Source: Actinomycetes bacterium (GTDB lineage Bacteria; Actinomycetota; Actinomycetes; Actinomycetales; Microbacteriaceae). From it: a stretch of 63,188 nucleotides of DNA. The stretch is taken from positions 1-63,188 of the forward strand of contig JAEYZI010000039.1 in assembly GCA_023428065.1 (NCBI GenBank). Direction: 5' to 3'. The notes under the pieces are model-generated. The model saw only the letters and a list, made by a program, of their open reading frames with translations, was not told the origin of the DNA and did not search any database. Of this stretch, positions 1 through 8,051 are shown piece by piece. The position numbers and the translations under genes were made by a program. The stretch's first letter is position 1. Each line of letters opens with the position of its first letter.

Positions 1-520
1 CAAGCTCGCGGGCGGCGTCGCCGTCATCAAGGCGGGTGCGGCCACCGAGGTCGAGCTCAAGGAGCGCAAGCACCGCATCGAGGACGCCATCCGCAACGCG
101 AAGGCGGCCGGCGAGGAGGGCATCGTCTCCGGCGGTGGCGTCGCCCTCATCCAGGCGGGCAAGACGGCGTTCGAGAAGCTCGAGCTCTCGGGCGACGAGG
201 CCACCGGTGCCAACATCGTCAAGGTCGCGATCGACGCGCCGCTCAAGCAGATCGCGCTCAACGCGGGTCTCGAGCCGGGTGTCGTCGTCGACAAGGTGCG
301 TCACCTCCCCGTTGGTCAGGGCCTCAACGCCGCCACGGGCGAGTACGTCGACATGCTCGCCGCGGGCATCAGCGACCCGGTGAAGGTGACCCGTTCGGCG
401 CTGCTCAACGCGGCCTCGATCGCGGGCCTCTTCCTCACCACCGAGGCCGTCGTCGCCGACAAGCCCGAGAAGGCTGCGGCTCCCGCCGGTGGCGACATGG
501 GCGGTGGCATGGACTTCTGA
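1..520 (+). CDS. groEL: Chaperonin GroEL, C-terminal part (5' end outside window)
   Basis: Only the last 172 codons are present; the first whole codon starts at base 2. The protein is the 60-kDa chaperonin that folds cytosolic proteins with GroES. Recognisable parts are the C-terminal intermediate and equatorial segments (KLAGGVAVIKAGAATEVELK; RIEDAIRNAKAAGEEGIVSG) and the Gly/Met tail ending GGDMGGGMDF. The Gly/Met tail, not a His-rich one, fits the essential general-folding GroEL of actinobacteria. A strong hairpin follows 34 bp downstream. No groES is visible, as expected if it lies upstream or elsewhere. Confidence 0.97.
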   Translation, partial: KLAGGVAVIKAGAATEVELKERKHRIEDAIRNAKAAGEEGIVSGGGVALIQAGKTAFEKLELSGDEATGANIVKVAIDAPLKQIALNAGLEPGVVVDKVRHLPVGQGLNAATGEYVDMLAAGISDPVKVTRSALLNAASIAGLFLTTEAVVADKPEKAAAPAGGDMGGGMDF

Positions 521-554
521 CCTGACGGTCGGAACCCACACCCCAGCGGTACGA

Positions 555-582
555 GCGGGCGGCTCCTTCGGGAGCCGCCCGC
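555..582 (+). terminator. Rho-independent type terminator of groEL
   Basis: Perfect 12-bp stem (555-566 with 571-582) closed by the very stable TTCG tetraloop at 567-570. It lies between the groEL stop and the end of the convergent WXG100 gene, so it could stop transcription from both sides. There is no U-tract, which is usual in high-GC actinobacteria. Confidence 0.85.
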
Positions 583-605
583 TTCGTCGTGTGTGCCGGG
601 GACTG

Positions 606-896
606 CTAGCGCAGGAAGAGACGCGTGTTGTGCTGCTCGATCTCGGCGTACTGCTGGCCGGCCTGGGCGAGCGCCGTGCCGATCGCGGTGAGCGAGTCCT
701 CGACCCGCTGCTGCGTCGTGCGCCACTCGGCGACGACGCCGTGGAAGGCGGCGGCCGCTCCGCCGGTCCACGAGGCCTGCAGCTGGGCGAGCTGGGCGTG
801 GAGCGCGGCGACCTCGGCCTGGATGCGCCCGACGGTCTGCCGGGCGGCCGTCGCGTGTGCGAGGACGGCTTCGCTGTCTACCTGGAAGGTGCTCAT
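606..896 (-). CDS. WXG100 (ESAT-6-like) family protein
   Basis: 96 residues, the usual WXG100 length, with a central W-x-G (SWTGGAAAAF) between two predicted helices and no signal peptide. Members form helical-hairpin dimers and are often exported by type VII (ESX) secretion. The gene starts 9 bp after the histidine kinase gene on the same strand. It also has its own promoter: on the minus strand TAGCGT (903-908) lies 6 nt before the ATG, and its TAG is the kinase stop codon. No EccC, EccD or LXG toxin gene is nearby. The C-terminus lacks a clear YxxxD/E export signal. Family call firm; exported role inferred. Confidence 0.85.
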   Translation of the reverse strand: MSTFQVDSEAVLAHATAARQTVGRIQAEVAALHAQLAQLQASWTGGAAAAFHGVVAEWRTTQQRVEDSLTAIGTALAQAGQQYAEIEQHNTRLFLR

Positions 897-905
897 GGCG
901 CCACG

Positions 906-2645
906 CTAGGAACGCGCCGCCGCCCCCGCCTCGCCGCTCGCGGCATCCGTGGAGTCCTGCTGCTCGTCGATCGAGTGCAGGAGCGGAATGCTCACGCGGA
1001 ACGTCGCACCGCCCCCGGGCGTCTCGAGCACCTCGACGTGACCGTCGTGCTTCGCGACGATGCCCGCGACGATCGCGAGGCCGAGTCCCGATCCGCCCGT
1101 CTCGCGCGTGCGCGAGGTGTCGGCGCGCCAGAACCGCTGGAAGATCTTCTCGCGAAGCTGGGGCGGGATGCCCTCGCCGTGGTCGACGATCGCGATGACG
1201 CCGTAGCCGCCCGCGCGGTCGACGCCGACCTCGATCTCGATGGGGCTGTCGTCGGGCGTGAAGCGCATGGCGTTGCCGATGAGGTTCGTCACGACCTGGC
1301 GCAGCTTGTCCTCGTCGCCGCGCACGATGGGCCCGACCTCGGGCAGCGGCACGGCGCCCTCCGTCGTCGTCGCGGCGGTCGTCTCGGCGGCCGCCGGGCG
1401 ACGCCGACGCAGCCGCGCGAGGGCGGAGCCCGCGAAGGCGATCGGTCCCGTCATGGTCGTCGAGGGCGGCGTCGGGGCGGGCGAGGCCGCGGGCGGGGTC
1501 GTCGCGTCGAGCTCGGCGGATGCCGCCGCGCGGGCGTCCGTCGCGGCCTCCGCCTCGACCGGCTCGATCGGCTCGGGCACGACGACCGTGATCCGGCGCT
1601 GCGGCGCGTACGCGGAGGCGTCGAGCGCGGCATCCTGGGCGATCGGCAGCAGGTCGACCGGCTCGTGCGCGACCGTGCGGGGCTCGTCGAGGCGGGCGAG
1701 CTCGAGCAGGTCCTCCACGAGTCCGCCCATGCGGATGGCCTCGCGCTCGATGCGGTCCATCGCCTGGGCGACGTCGTCGGGCTTCTGCAGTGCGCCCATG
1801 CGGTACAGCTCGGCGTAGCCGCGCAGCGACACGAGCGGCGTGCGCAGCTCGTGGCTCGCGTCGCCGACGAAGCGCCGCATCTGGTCGACGGCCCGCTGGC
1901 GGTCGGCGAGCGCGAGATCGATGCGCGCGAGCATCGCGTTGAGGGAGCGGTTGAGGCGGCCCACCTCGGTGTTGGGGGTCGCGCCGCCGAGGCGCTGGCT
2001 GTAGTCGCCCGCCGCGAAGCGCGCGGCCGTGCGCTCGACGTCGCGCAGGGGGGCGAAGGTGCTCGTGACGAGCAGTTGCGTCACGGCGGCGCCCAGCAGC
2101 ACGACGGCGATCGCGAAGAGGAAGAAGATGAGGCTGTAGCGCGTGATGGTCGTGTCGATGTCGGTGAGGTCGATGCCCGCGACGAGCGTCGCGAGCGACC
2201 CGTCCGACCCGGTGAGCACGCTCGTCATGACGCGCCATTGGCCCCGACCGGAGGAATCCGTCACGGTCGAGAGGCTGCTGTCGTGGGGCACGCTCCAGGA
2301 GAGCGTCATGCCCGAGAGGTCGGGCTGGAGTGCGCTCTCGGGCACGTTGTCGCACACGACCTGACCGCTCGCGTCGACGATCGCCACGAGGTACCCCGGC
2401 TCGTAGCGGAAGTTGCACGTGGAGAGGTTGGTGGGCGCCGTATCCGAGGTGCCGAGCACCTGCTGGAACCACGAGGCGACGGAGGCGTCGCGCTGGTCGA
2501 AGAGGTAGGTGCGCAGCACCGTCATGGTGCCCATGCCCGCGACCGCGAGGCCGAACGTCAGCAGCAGCACGGTGACGCCCGTGATCTTCGTGCGCAGGGA
2601 GATGCCGTTCCACCACCGCTCGAACGACGCGTGCAGCTTCGCCAT
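906..2645 (-). CDS. Sensor histidine kinase, HAMP type
   Basis: 579 residues. TM1 is at about 22-48, then an extracellular sensor region at about 50-167, TM2 at about 170-193, a HAMP linker, and the HisKA box DASHELRTPL with His265 as the phospho-acceptor. The ATPase domain follows, with the N-box around NLIGNAMRF, G1 DHGEGIP and G2 GGSGLGLAI. Between about residues 361 and 437, at the start of the ATPase domain, there is an Ala/Pro/Thr-rich insert that the family does not normally have. The gene lies 40 bp after the response regulator gene on the same strand, so the two form a cognate pair. The stimulus is not known from sequence. Confidence 0.93.
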   Translation of the reverse strand: MAKLHASFERWWNGISLRTKITGVTVLLLTFGLAVAGMGTMTVLRTYLFDQRDASVASWFQQVLGTSDTAPTNLSTCNFRYEPGYLVAIVDASGQVVCDNVPESALQPDLSGMTLSWSVPHDSSLSTVTDSSGRGQWRVMTSVLTGSDGSLATLVAGIDLTDIDTTITRYSLIFFLFAIAVVLLGAAVTQLLVTSTFAPLRDVERTAARFAAGDYSQRLGGATPNTEVGRLNRSLNAMLARIDLALADRQRAVDQMRRFVGDASHELRTPLVSLRGYAELYRMGALQKPDDVAQAMDRIEREAIRMGGLVEDLLELARLDEPRTVAHEPVDLLPIAQDAALDASAYAPQRRITVVVPEPIEPVEAEAATDARAAASAELDATTPPAASPAPTPPSTTMTGPIAFAGSALARLRRRRPAAAETTAATTTEGAVPLPEVGPIVRGDEDKLRQVVTNLIGNAMRFTPDDSPIEIEVGVDRAGGYGVIAIVDHGEGIPPQLREKIFQRFWRADTSRTRETGGSGLGLAIVAGIVAKHDGHVEVLETPGGGATFRVSIPLLHSIDEQQDSTDAASGEAGAAARS

Positions 2646-2685
2646 CAGCGGCCCCGCATCCGTCGCCCCGCGGTCGTGCGGGCTC

Positions 2686-3378
2686 TCACGCCTTCGCGGT
2701 CTTGAGCATGTAGCCGAAACCGCGCTTGGTCTGGATCATCGGCTCGGTGGAGTGCTGATCGATCTTGCGGCGCAGGTACGAGATGTAGCTCTCGACGATG
2801 CCCGCGTCGCCGTTGAAGTCGTACTCCCACACGTGGTCGAGGATCTGCGCCTTCGACAGCACGCGGTTGGGGTTGAGCATGAGGTAGCGCAGGAGCTTGA
2901 ACTCGGTGGGGGAGAGCTCGACGGGGATGTCGCCCACCGTGACCTCGTGCGTGTCCTGGTCCATCGTGAGCTCGCCCGCGCGGATGATCGCGTCCTCCTC
3001 GTCCTGCATCGTGCGGCGCAGGATCGCCTTGATGCGCGCGACGATCTCGTCGAGGCTGAACGGTTTCGTGACGTAGTCGTCGCCGCCCACGGTGAGGCCC
3101 GTGATCTTGTCCTCGGTGTCGTCTTTCGCGGTGAGGAACAGGATGGGCGCCGTGTAGCCCGACGCGCGCAGGCGCTTGGTGACGCCGAACCCGTTCATGT
3201 CGGGCAGCATGACGTCGAGGATGATGAGGTCGGGTTCCTCGTCGAGCACCGCGGAGATGGCCTGCGCTCCGTTGCCGACCGCGCGCACGGCGAAGCCGGC
3301 GAAGCGGAGGCTCGTGGTGAGCAGGTCGCGGATGTTGGGTTCGTCGTCGACGATGAGGATCTTCGGTCCGTCGCTCAT
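2686..3378 (-). CDS. OmpR/PhoB-family response regulator
   Basis: 230 residues. Receiver domain with the acidic pair DDE (11-13), phospho-acceptor Asp55 (LIILDVMLPD) and the conserved Lys in FLTAKD; then a winged-helix DNA-binding domain (ELSPTEFKLLRYLMLNPNRV to IQTKRGFGYML). The ATG at 3378 is chosen because GATAAT lies 6 nt upstream on the minus strand, a leaderless arrangement; upstream in-frame extension gives no homologous sequence. It is first in the series regulator, kinase, WXG100. The MprA/TcrX group is similar, but I cannot assign orthology. Confidence 0.95.
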   Translation of the reverse strand: MSDGPKILIVDDEPNIRDLLTTSLRFAGFAVRAVGNGAQAISAVLDEEPDLIILDVMLPDMNGFGVTKRLRASGYTAPILFLTAKDDTEDKITGLTVGGDDYVTKPFSLDEIVARIKAILRRTMQDEEDAIIRAGELTMDQDTHEVTVGDIPVELSPTEFKLLRYLMLNPNRVLSKAQILDHVWEYDFNGDAGIVESYISYLRRKIDQHSTEPMIQTKRGFGYMLKTAKA

Positions 3379-3474
3379 GGACCCATTATCCCTGCATGTT
3401 CGCTGAATGTGGCCTGGAACTTCTGGCGGATCCTGTCTACCCGCGCACGGGGGCCGGTGCCCTAGCATCGGGGG

Positions 3475-4722
3475 ATGGCCGCCGAGCGCATCGTGATCGT
3501 GGGAACGGGGCTCGCGGGCGCCGGAGCGGCCGCCGAGCTGCGCGCCCGGGGATTCGACGGCGACATCGCGCTCCTCGGCGCCGAGCCGCACCCGCCCTAC
3601 ATCCGCCCCCCGCTCTCGAAGGGCTACCTCGCGGGCGAGGAGGAGCGCGGGTCGTTCGACGTGCATCCGCTCGGCTGGTACGAGGAGCACGGCATCCGCT
3701 TCCTCCCCGGCTCCGTCGCCGTGACGATCGACCGTGACGCGCAGCTCGTGGGGCTCGCGGGGGGCGACGCCCTGAGGTACGACCGGCTGCTGCTCGCGAC
3801 CGGGTCGACCCCGGATGCGCTGCCGATGTCCGGCGGCGACCTCGACGGCGTGCACGTGCTGCGCACGATCGACCAGGCCGACGCACTGCACGCCGCCCTC
3901 GCGGGAGGAGGGCGGCGTGTGGTGCTCGTCGGCTCGGGGTGGATCGGCATGGAGGTCGCCGCGACCGCCCGTCGGCTCGGCAACGAGGTGACGGTGCTGC
4001 TGCGCGGCGAGGTGCCGCTCGCGTCGCAGCTCGGTGCCGAGCTCGGCGCCGACTTCGCCCGGCTCCACGAGGAGCACGGCGTCGTGCTGCGCCCGGAGGC
4101 GCGCGTGCGCGAGCTGCAGGGCTCCGGCGCCGTGACGGGCGTGCTGCTCGAGGGGGGCGAGGTCGTGCCCGCGGATGTCGTGGTCGTCGCGGTCGGCGCG
4201 AGCCCCGCGGTCGGACTCGCGGCGTCCGCAGGACTCGAGGTGGGCGACGGCGTGCACGTCGACGCGCGTCTGCGCACTTCCGATGCTCGGGTCTGGGCGG
4301 CGGGTGACATCGCGGCCGCCGTGCACCCCGTGCTCGAGGCGGCGGGGCTCGCCTCCCGCATCCGCAGCGAGCACTGGGCGAACGCGGAGAGGACGGGACC
4401 CGCCGCGGCGCGATCGATGCTCGGCGACGAGACGCCGTACGACGCGATCCCGTACTTCTACACCGACCAGTTCGATCTGGGCATGGAGTACACGGGCTTC
4501 GCGCGGCTCGCCGCCGAGGGGGAGGTCGTCATCCGGGGCGACCGTCCGGGGCGCGAGTTCATCGCTTTCTGGGTGCGCGGCGGGGCGGTCGTCGCGGGCA
4601 TGAACGTCAACGTGTGGGACGTCGCCGACGACATCGAGCGGCTCGTGCGCGCGGGGCTCGCGGGCCACGAGGTCGACCGTGCGCGGCTCGCCGACCCGGC
4701 GGTCCCCCTCGGCGAGCTCTAG
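3475..4722 (+). CDS. FAD/NAD(P)-dependent ferredoxin/rubredoxin reductase-like oxidoreductase
   Basis: 415 residues. N-terminal FAD site IVGTGLAGAGAAAELR with PPLSKGYL, the NAD(P) site VLVGSGWIGMEVAA, the second FAD motif VWAAGDIAA, and a C-terminal reductase domain (about 320-405). These are the features of putidaredoxin/rhodocoxin-type reductases, which pass electrons from NAD(P)H to a small iron-sulfur protein for a P450 or oxygenase. No ferredoxin or P450 gene is nearby, so the partner is unknown. TAGCAT 6 nt before the ATG suggests a leaderless mRNA. Its own stop codon TAG forms part of the -10 box of the next gene. Confidence 0.85.
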   Translation: MAAERIVIVGTGLAGAGAAAELRARGFDGDIALLGAEPHPPYIRPPLSKGYLAGEEERGSFDVHPLGWYEEHGIRFLPGSVAVTIDRDAQLVGLAGGDALRYDRLLLATGSTPDALPMSGGDLDGVHVLRTIDQADALHAALAGGGRRVVLVGSGWIGMEVAATARRLGNEVTVLLRGEVPLASQLGAELGADFARLHEEHGVVLRPEARVRELQGSGAVTGVLLEGGEVVPADVVVVAVGASPAVGLAASAGLEVGDGVHVDARLRTSDARVWAAGDIAAAVHPVLEAAGLASRIRSEHWANAERTGPAAARSMLGDETPYDAIPYFYTDQFDLGMEYTGFARLAAEGEVVIRGDRPGREFIAFWVRGGAVVAGMNVNVWDVADDIERLVRAGLAGHEVDRARLADPAVPLGEL

Positions 4723-4732
4723 CATCGAGCGC

Positions 4733-5605
4733 GTGACCTCCTCCCCGCTCGCCCGCCGCATCGGGGCCCGTGAGTTCGACTTCTCGCGTCGCGTCGCCGT
4801 CATGGCGATCGTCAACCGCACGCCCGACTCGTTCCACGACCGCGGTGCGACGTTCGCGCTCGACCGCGCCGTCGAGGCCGCGCTCGCCGCCGTCGCCGAC
4901 GGCGCCGACTGGGTCGACGTGGGGGGCGTGCCGTTCGGGCGAGGACCCGTCGTCGAGCTCGCCGAGGAGCTCGACCGCATCGTGCCGCTCGTCGAGGCGA
5001 TCCGCGCGGTCTCCGACGTCGTGATCTCGGTCGACACCTTCTCGGCGAGGGTCGCGGAGGCCGCGCTCGCGGCGGGCGCGGACGTCGTCAACGACACCTC
5101 GGGCCTGTGGGACCCCGACATGGCACCCGTCGTGGCCGCATCCGGGGGCCACATCGTGCTCACGCACTCGCTCACGCCGCCGCGCACCCCGCATCCGTCC
5201 CCGCGCTACGACGACGTCGTCGCGGCGGTCGTCGAGCACCTGCGCTCGCGCATCGAGGCGGCGACGGCGGCGGGCGTGCCGTTCGAGCACCTCATCGTCG
5301 ACCCCGGTCACGACCTCAACAAGAACACGCTGCATTCGCTCGAGCTGACCCGACGGCTCGGGGAGGTCGCCCAGCTCGGCCCGCCCGTGCTCGTGGCGCT
5401 GTCGAACAAGGACTTCATCGGCGAGACCCTCGACCGCCCGCAGTACGAGCGCCTCGAGGGCTCACTCGCGGCGGCCGTCGTGTCGATCGTGAACGGCGCG
5501 CGCATCGTGCGCGTGCACGACGTGCGCGCAAGCGTCGCGGCGGTGCGGATGACGGAGGCGATCCTCGGATGGCGGGAGCCGGCGTGGCTGAAGCACAACA
5601 TGTGA
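4733..5605 (+). CDS. Dihydropteroate synthase-like protein, FolP2 type
   Basis: 290 residues of pterin-binding TIM barrel. The first motif reads VMAIVNRTPDSFHDRG, with Arg-Thr where classical FolP has Val-Thr; later come SVDTFSA, DVVNDTSG and the phosphate-binding region near VDPGHDL. The NRTPDSF form marks the actinobacterial FolP2 branch, whose mycobacterial member is reported to lack normal synthase activity, so a role in folate synthesis should not be assumed. GTG at 4733 is chosen because TAGCAT (4720-4725, using the previous stop codon) lies 7 nt upstream. It overlaps the next gene by 4 nt. Confidence 0.8.
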   Translation: MTSSPLARRIGAREFDFSRRVAVMAIVNRTPDSFHDRGATFALDRAVEAALAAVADGADWVDVGGVPFGRGPVVELAEELDRIVPLVEAIRAVSDVVISVDTFSARVAEAALAAGADVVNDTSGLWDPDMAPVVAASGGHIVLTHSLTPPRTPHPSPRYDDVVAAVVEHLRSRIEAATAAGVPFEHLIVDPGHDLNKNTLHSLELTRRLGEVAQLGPPVLVALSNKDFIGETLDRPQYERLEGSLAAAVVSIVNGARIVRVHDVRASVAAVRMTEAILGWREPAWLKHNM

Positions 5606-6327
5606 CGATCGACCGCGTCTGGCCCGACCCGGCCGCGGATGTCGGCGACGACGAGCTCGCCGAGGCGCTCCTCGCCTCGGGCGACGCGCTCCGCGTCAAC
5701 TTCGTGTCGTCGGTCGACGGCGCCGCGACTCACGAGGGGCTTTCGGGCGCGCTCGGCGACGCCGCCGACCGCCGCTACTTCGAGCTCCTGCGCCGCGTCG
5801 CGCACGTCGTGGTCGTGGGCGCGGGCACCGTGCGCGCCGAGGGCTACGGGCCGCTGCGCGTGTCGGATGCCTCGGCCGCCTGGCGCGAGGAGCATGAGCT
5901 TCCGCCGCACCCCGTCTTCGCGATCGTGTCGGGGACGCTCCACCTCGACCCGGAGTCGCGCATCTTCCGCGAGGCGCCCGTACGACCGATCGTCGTCACG
6001 ACGCCGGGTCGCGACATCTCCGCGTTCGCCGAGGTCGCGGATGTGGTCGAGACGGGAAGCGGTTCGCGCATCGACGCGGATGCCGCCGTCGCGGCGCTGC
6101 GCGCGCGGGGGCTGACGCGCATCCTGTGCGAGGGCGGCCCGAGCCTGTTCGGAGCGCTCCTCGCGGCGGACGTGGTCGACGAGCTGTGCGTGACCGTGTC
6201 GCCGAGGCTCGAGGCGGGCGACGCGCGCCGCATCGCCTCGGGGCAACTGCCCGAGGCCCGCTCCCTCGAGCTCGCGCACGTGCTGCGCTCGGGGTCGACG
6301 CTCCTGCTGCGCTACGCGCGGGCGTGA
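5602..6327 (+). CDS. RibD C-terminal-type pyrimidine reductase family protein
   Basis: 241 residues. NADPH-dependent reductase fold related to the C-terminal domain of RibD, which reduces the ribosyl-aminopyrimidine intermediate of riboflavin synthesis, and to dihydrofolate reductase. Visible motifs are NFVSSVDGAAT, VVVVGAGTVRAEGYGPLR and ILCEGGPSLFGALL. There is no deaminase domain and no other rib gene nearby, so the substrate is open. The GTG overlaps the upstream stop as GTGA (5602-5605), pointing to coupling with the FolP2-like gene; an in-frame ATG at 5569 is a less likely start. Both partners bind pterin- or pyrimidine-like ligands. Confidence 0.82.
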   Translation: MTIDRVWPDPAADVGDDELAEALLASGDALRVNFVSSVDGAATHEGLSGALGDAADRRYFELLRRVAHVVVVGAGTVRAEGYGPLRVSDASAAWREEHELPPHPVFAIVSGTLHLDPESRIFREAPVRPIVVTTPGRDISAFAEVADVVETGSGSRIDADAAVAALRARGLTRILCEGGPSLFGALLAADVVDELCVTVSPRLEAGDARRIASGQLPEARSLELAHVLRSGSTLLLRYARA

Positions 6328-6358
6328 CCGCGACGTGCACGCCCCGCCGTCACCCGAC

Positions 6359-7996
6359 CTAGGCGGCGATCTCGTGCGAGTCGAGGATCGTGTAGCTGTA
6401 GCCCTGTTCCGCCAGGAAGCGCTGGCGGTTCTGCGCGAAGTCCTGGTCGACGGTGTCGCGCGCCACGAGCGTGTAGAAGTTCGCGGGCAGCCCCGACTCC
6501 TTGGGGCGCAGCAGACGCCCGAGGCGCTGCGCCTCCTCCTGGCGCGAGCCGAACGATCCCGACACCTGGATCGCGACCGTCGCCTCCGGCAGGTCGACGG
6601 AGAAGTTCGCGACCTTCGACACGACGAGCACGGGCGTCGGGCCGTCGCGGAACTCCTGGAAGAGCCGCTCGCGCTCGGAGACGGGCGTGGCGCCCGTGAG
6701 CTGGGGGGCTCCGAGCGCCTCCGCGAGCTCCTCGATCTGGTCGAGGTACTGCCCGATCACGAGGATGCGCTCGCCCGCGTGCTTCGCCACGAGATCCTTC
6801 ACGACCTGCAGCTTCGCGGGGGCCGTCGCGGCGAGGCGGTAGCGCTCGTCGTCGGCGCTCGCGGCGTACTCGAGGCGCTCGGACTGCGGCAGGTCGATGC
6901 GCACCTCGAAGCACGACGCGGGCGAGATGAAGCCCTGCGCCTCGATCTCCTTCCACGGGGCGTCGAAGCGCTTCGGACCGATGAGGCTGAAGACGTCGGA
7001 CTCGCGGCCGTCCTCGCGCACGAGGGTCGCCGTGAGGCCGAGGCGGCGGCGCGCCTGCAACTCCGCGGTGAGCTTGAATACGGGGGCGGGAAGCAGGTGC
7101 ACCTCGTCGTAGACGATGAGGCCCCAGTCGAGCGCGTCGAGGAGCGCGAGGTGGGCGTACTCGCCCTTCCGCTTCGCCGTGAGGATCTGGTAAGTCGCGA
7201 TCGTGACCGGCTTGATCTCCTTCGACTGGCCGGAGTACTCGCCGATCTCGTCCTCGGTGAGGCTCGTGCGCTTGAGCAGCTCGGCGCGCCACTGCCGCGC
7301 CGACACGGTGTTGGTGACGAGGATGAGGGTGTTGGTGTCGGCGGCGGCCATCGCGCCCGCGCCGACGAGCGTCTTGCCGGCGCCGCACGGGAGCACGACG
7401 ACGCCCGAACCGCCCGCGAAGAAGTTGTCGACCGCCTGCTGCTGGTAGGGGCGGAGGCTCCACCCGTCCTCGACGAGCTCGATCTCGTGCGGGGTGCCCG
7501 GGGTGTAGCCGGCCTGGTCCTCCGCCGGCCAGCCGATCTTCAGCAGCTCCTGCTTCACCTGGCCGCGCGCCCACGGCTGCAGCGTCCACTCGGTCGAGGT
7601 GCGGCGGATGCCGAGGAACGGCGCGACCTTCGAGTTGCGGGTGATCTCGGCGAGCACCGCGGCATCCGAGCCCCGGATGACGAGCTCACCCGCGTCGTCG
7701 CGCGCGATGACGAGGCGGCCGTAGCGTCCGACGGTCTCCTCGATGTCGATCTGCACCGTCTGGGGCACGGGGAACTTCGCGTAGCGCTCGAGGGTCGCGA
7801 GCATCTGCTCGGCGGTATGACCCGCGGCGCGCGCGTTCCAGAGCCCGAGCCGCGTGATGCGGTAGGTGTGCACGTGCTCGGGTGCGCGTTCGAGTTCGGC
7901 GAAGATCGCCAGTTCGTGCCGCGCCTCCTCGGCCTCGGGGTGCACGACCTCGAGCAGCACGGTGCGGTCGCTCTGGACGATCAGCGGTCCGTTCAT
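6359..7996 (-). CDS. DNA repair helicase XPB (bacterial type, SF2)
   Basis: 545 residues. An N-terminal damage-recognition-like domain (about 1-170) is followed by the helicase core: Walker A PCGAGKT, motif II DEVH (a DEAH variant), motif III LTATL, and motif VI QRLGRLLRPK. This matches bacterial XPB homologues (mycobacterial ercc3-type), 3'-5' helicases linked to nucleotide excision repair. The upstream minus-strand gene encodes its usual actinobacterial neighbour. TAGGCT lies 9 nt before the ATG, so it may be transcribed on its own without a leader. Confidence 0.93.
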   Translation of the reverse strand: MNGPLIVQSDRTVLLEVVHPEAEEARHELAIFAELERAPEHVHTYRITRLGLWNARAAGHTAEQMLATLERYAKFPVPQTVQIDIEETVGRYGRLVIARDDAGELVIRGSDAAVLAEITRNSKVAPFLGIRRTSTEWTLQPWARGQVKQELLKIGWPAEDQAGYTPGTPHEIELVEDGWSLRPYQQQAVDNFFAGGSGVVVLPCGAGKTLVGAGAMAAADTNTLILVTNTVSARQWRAELLKRTSLTEDEIGEYSGQSKEIKPVTIATYQILTAKRKGEYAHLALLDALDWGLIVYDEVHLLPAPVFKLTAELQARRRLGLTATLVREDGRESDVFSLIGPKRFDAPWKEIEAQGFISPASCFEVRIDLPQSERLEYAASADDERYRLAATAPAKLQVVKDLVAKHAGERILVIGQYLDQIEELAEALGAPQLTGATPVSERERLFQEFRDGPTPVLVVSKVANFSVDLPEATVAIQVSGSFGSRQEEAQRLGRLLRPKESGLPANFYTLVARDTVDQDFAQNRQRFLAEQGYSYTILDSHEIAA

Positions 7997-8051
7997 AACC
8001 GAGCAAGCCTAACGGCGCGGGCGCGGATCGTGCTGGCTGCCCCGCCAGCCC

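Noticed and set aside
316..2705. Long open frames of 738 and 766 codons on both strands over the kinase and WXG100 genes
   Set aside because: They overlap genes with clear domains and have no recognisable sequence of their own; composition is typical of high-GC shadow frames.
2686..5187. 833-codon minus-strand frame as one fused protein
   Set aside because: Only the last 230 codons encode a protein (the response regulator); the rest is antisense to the FAD reductase and FolP2-like genes.
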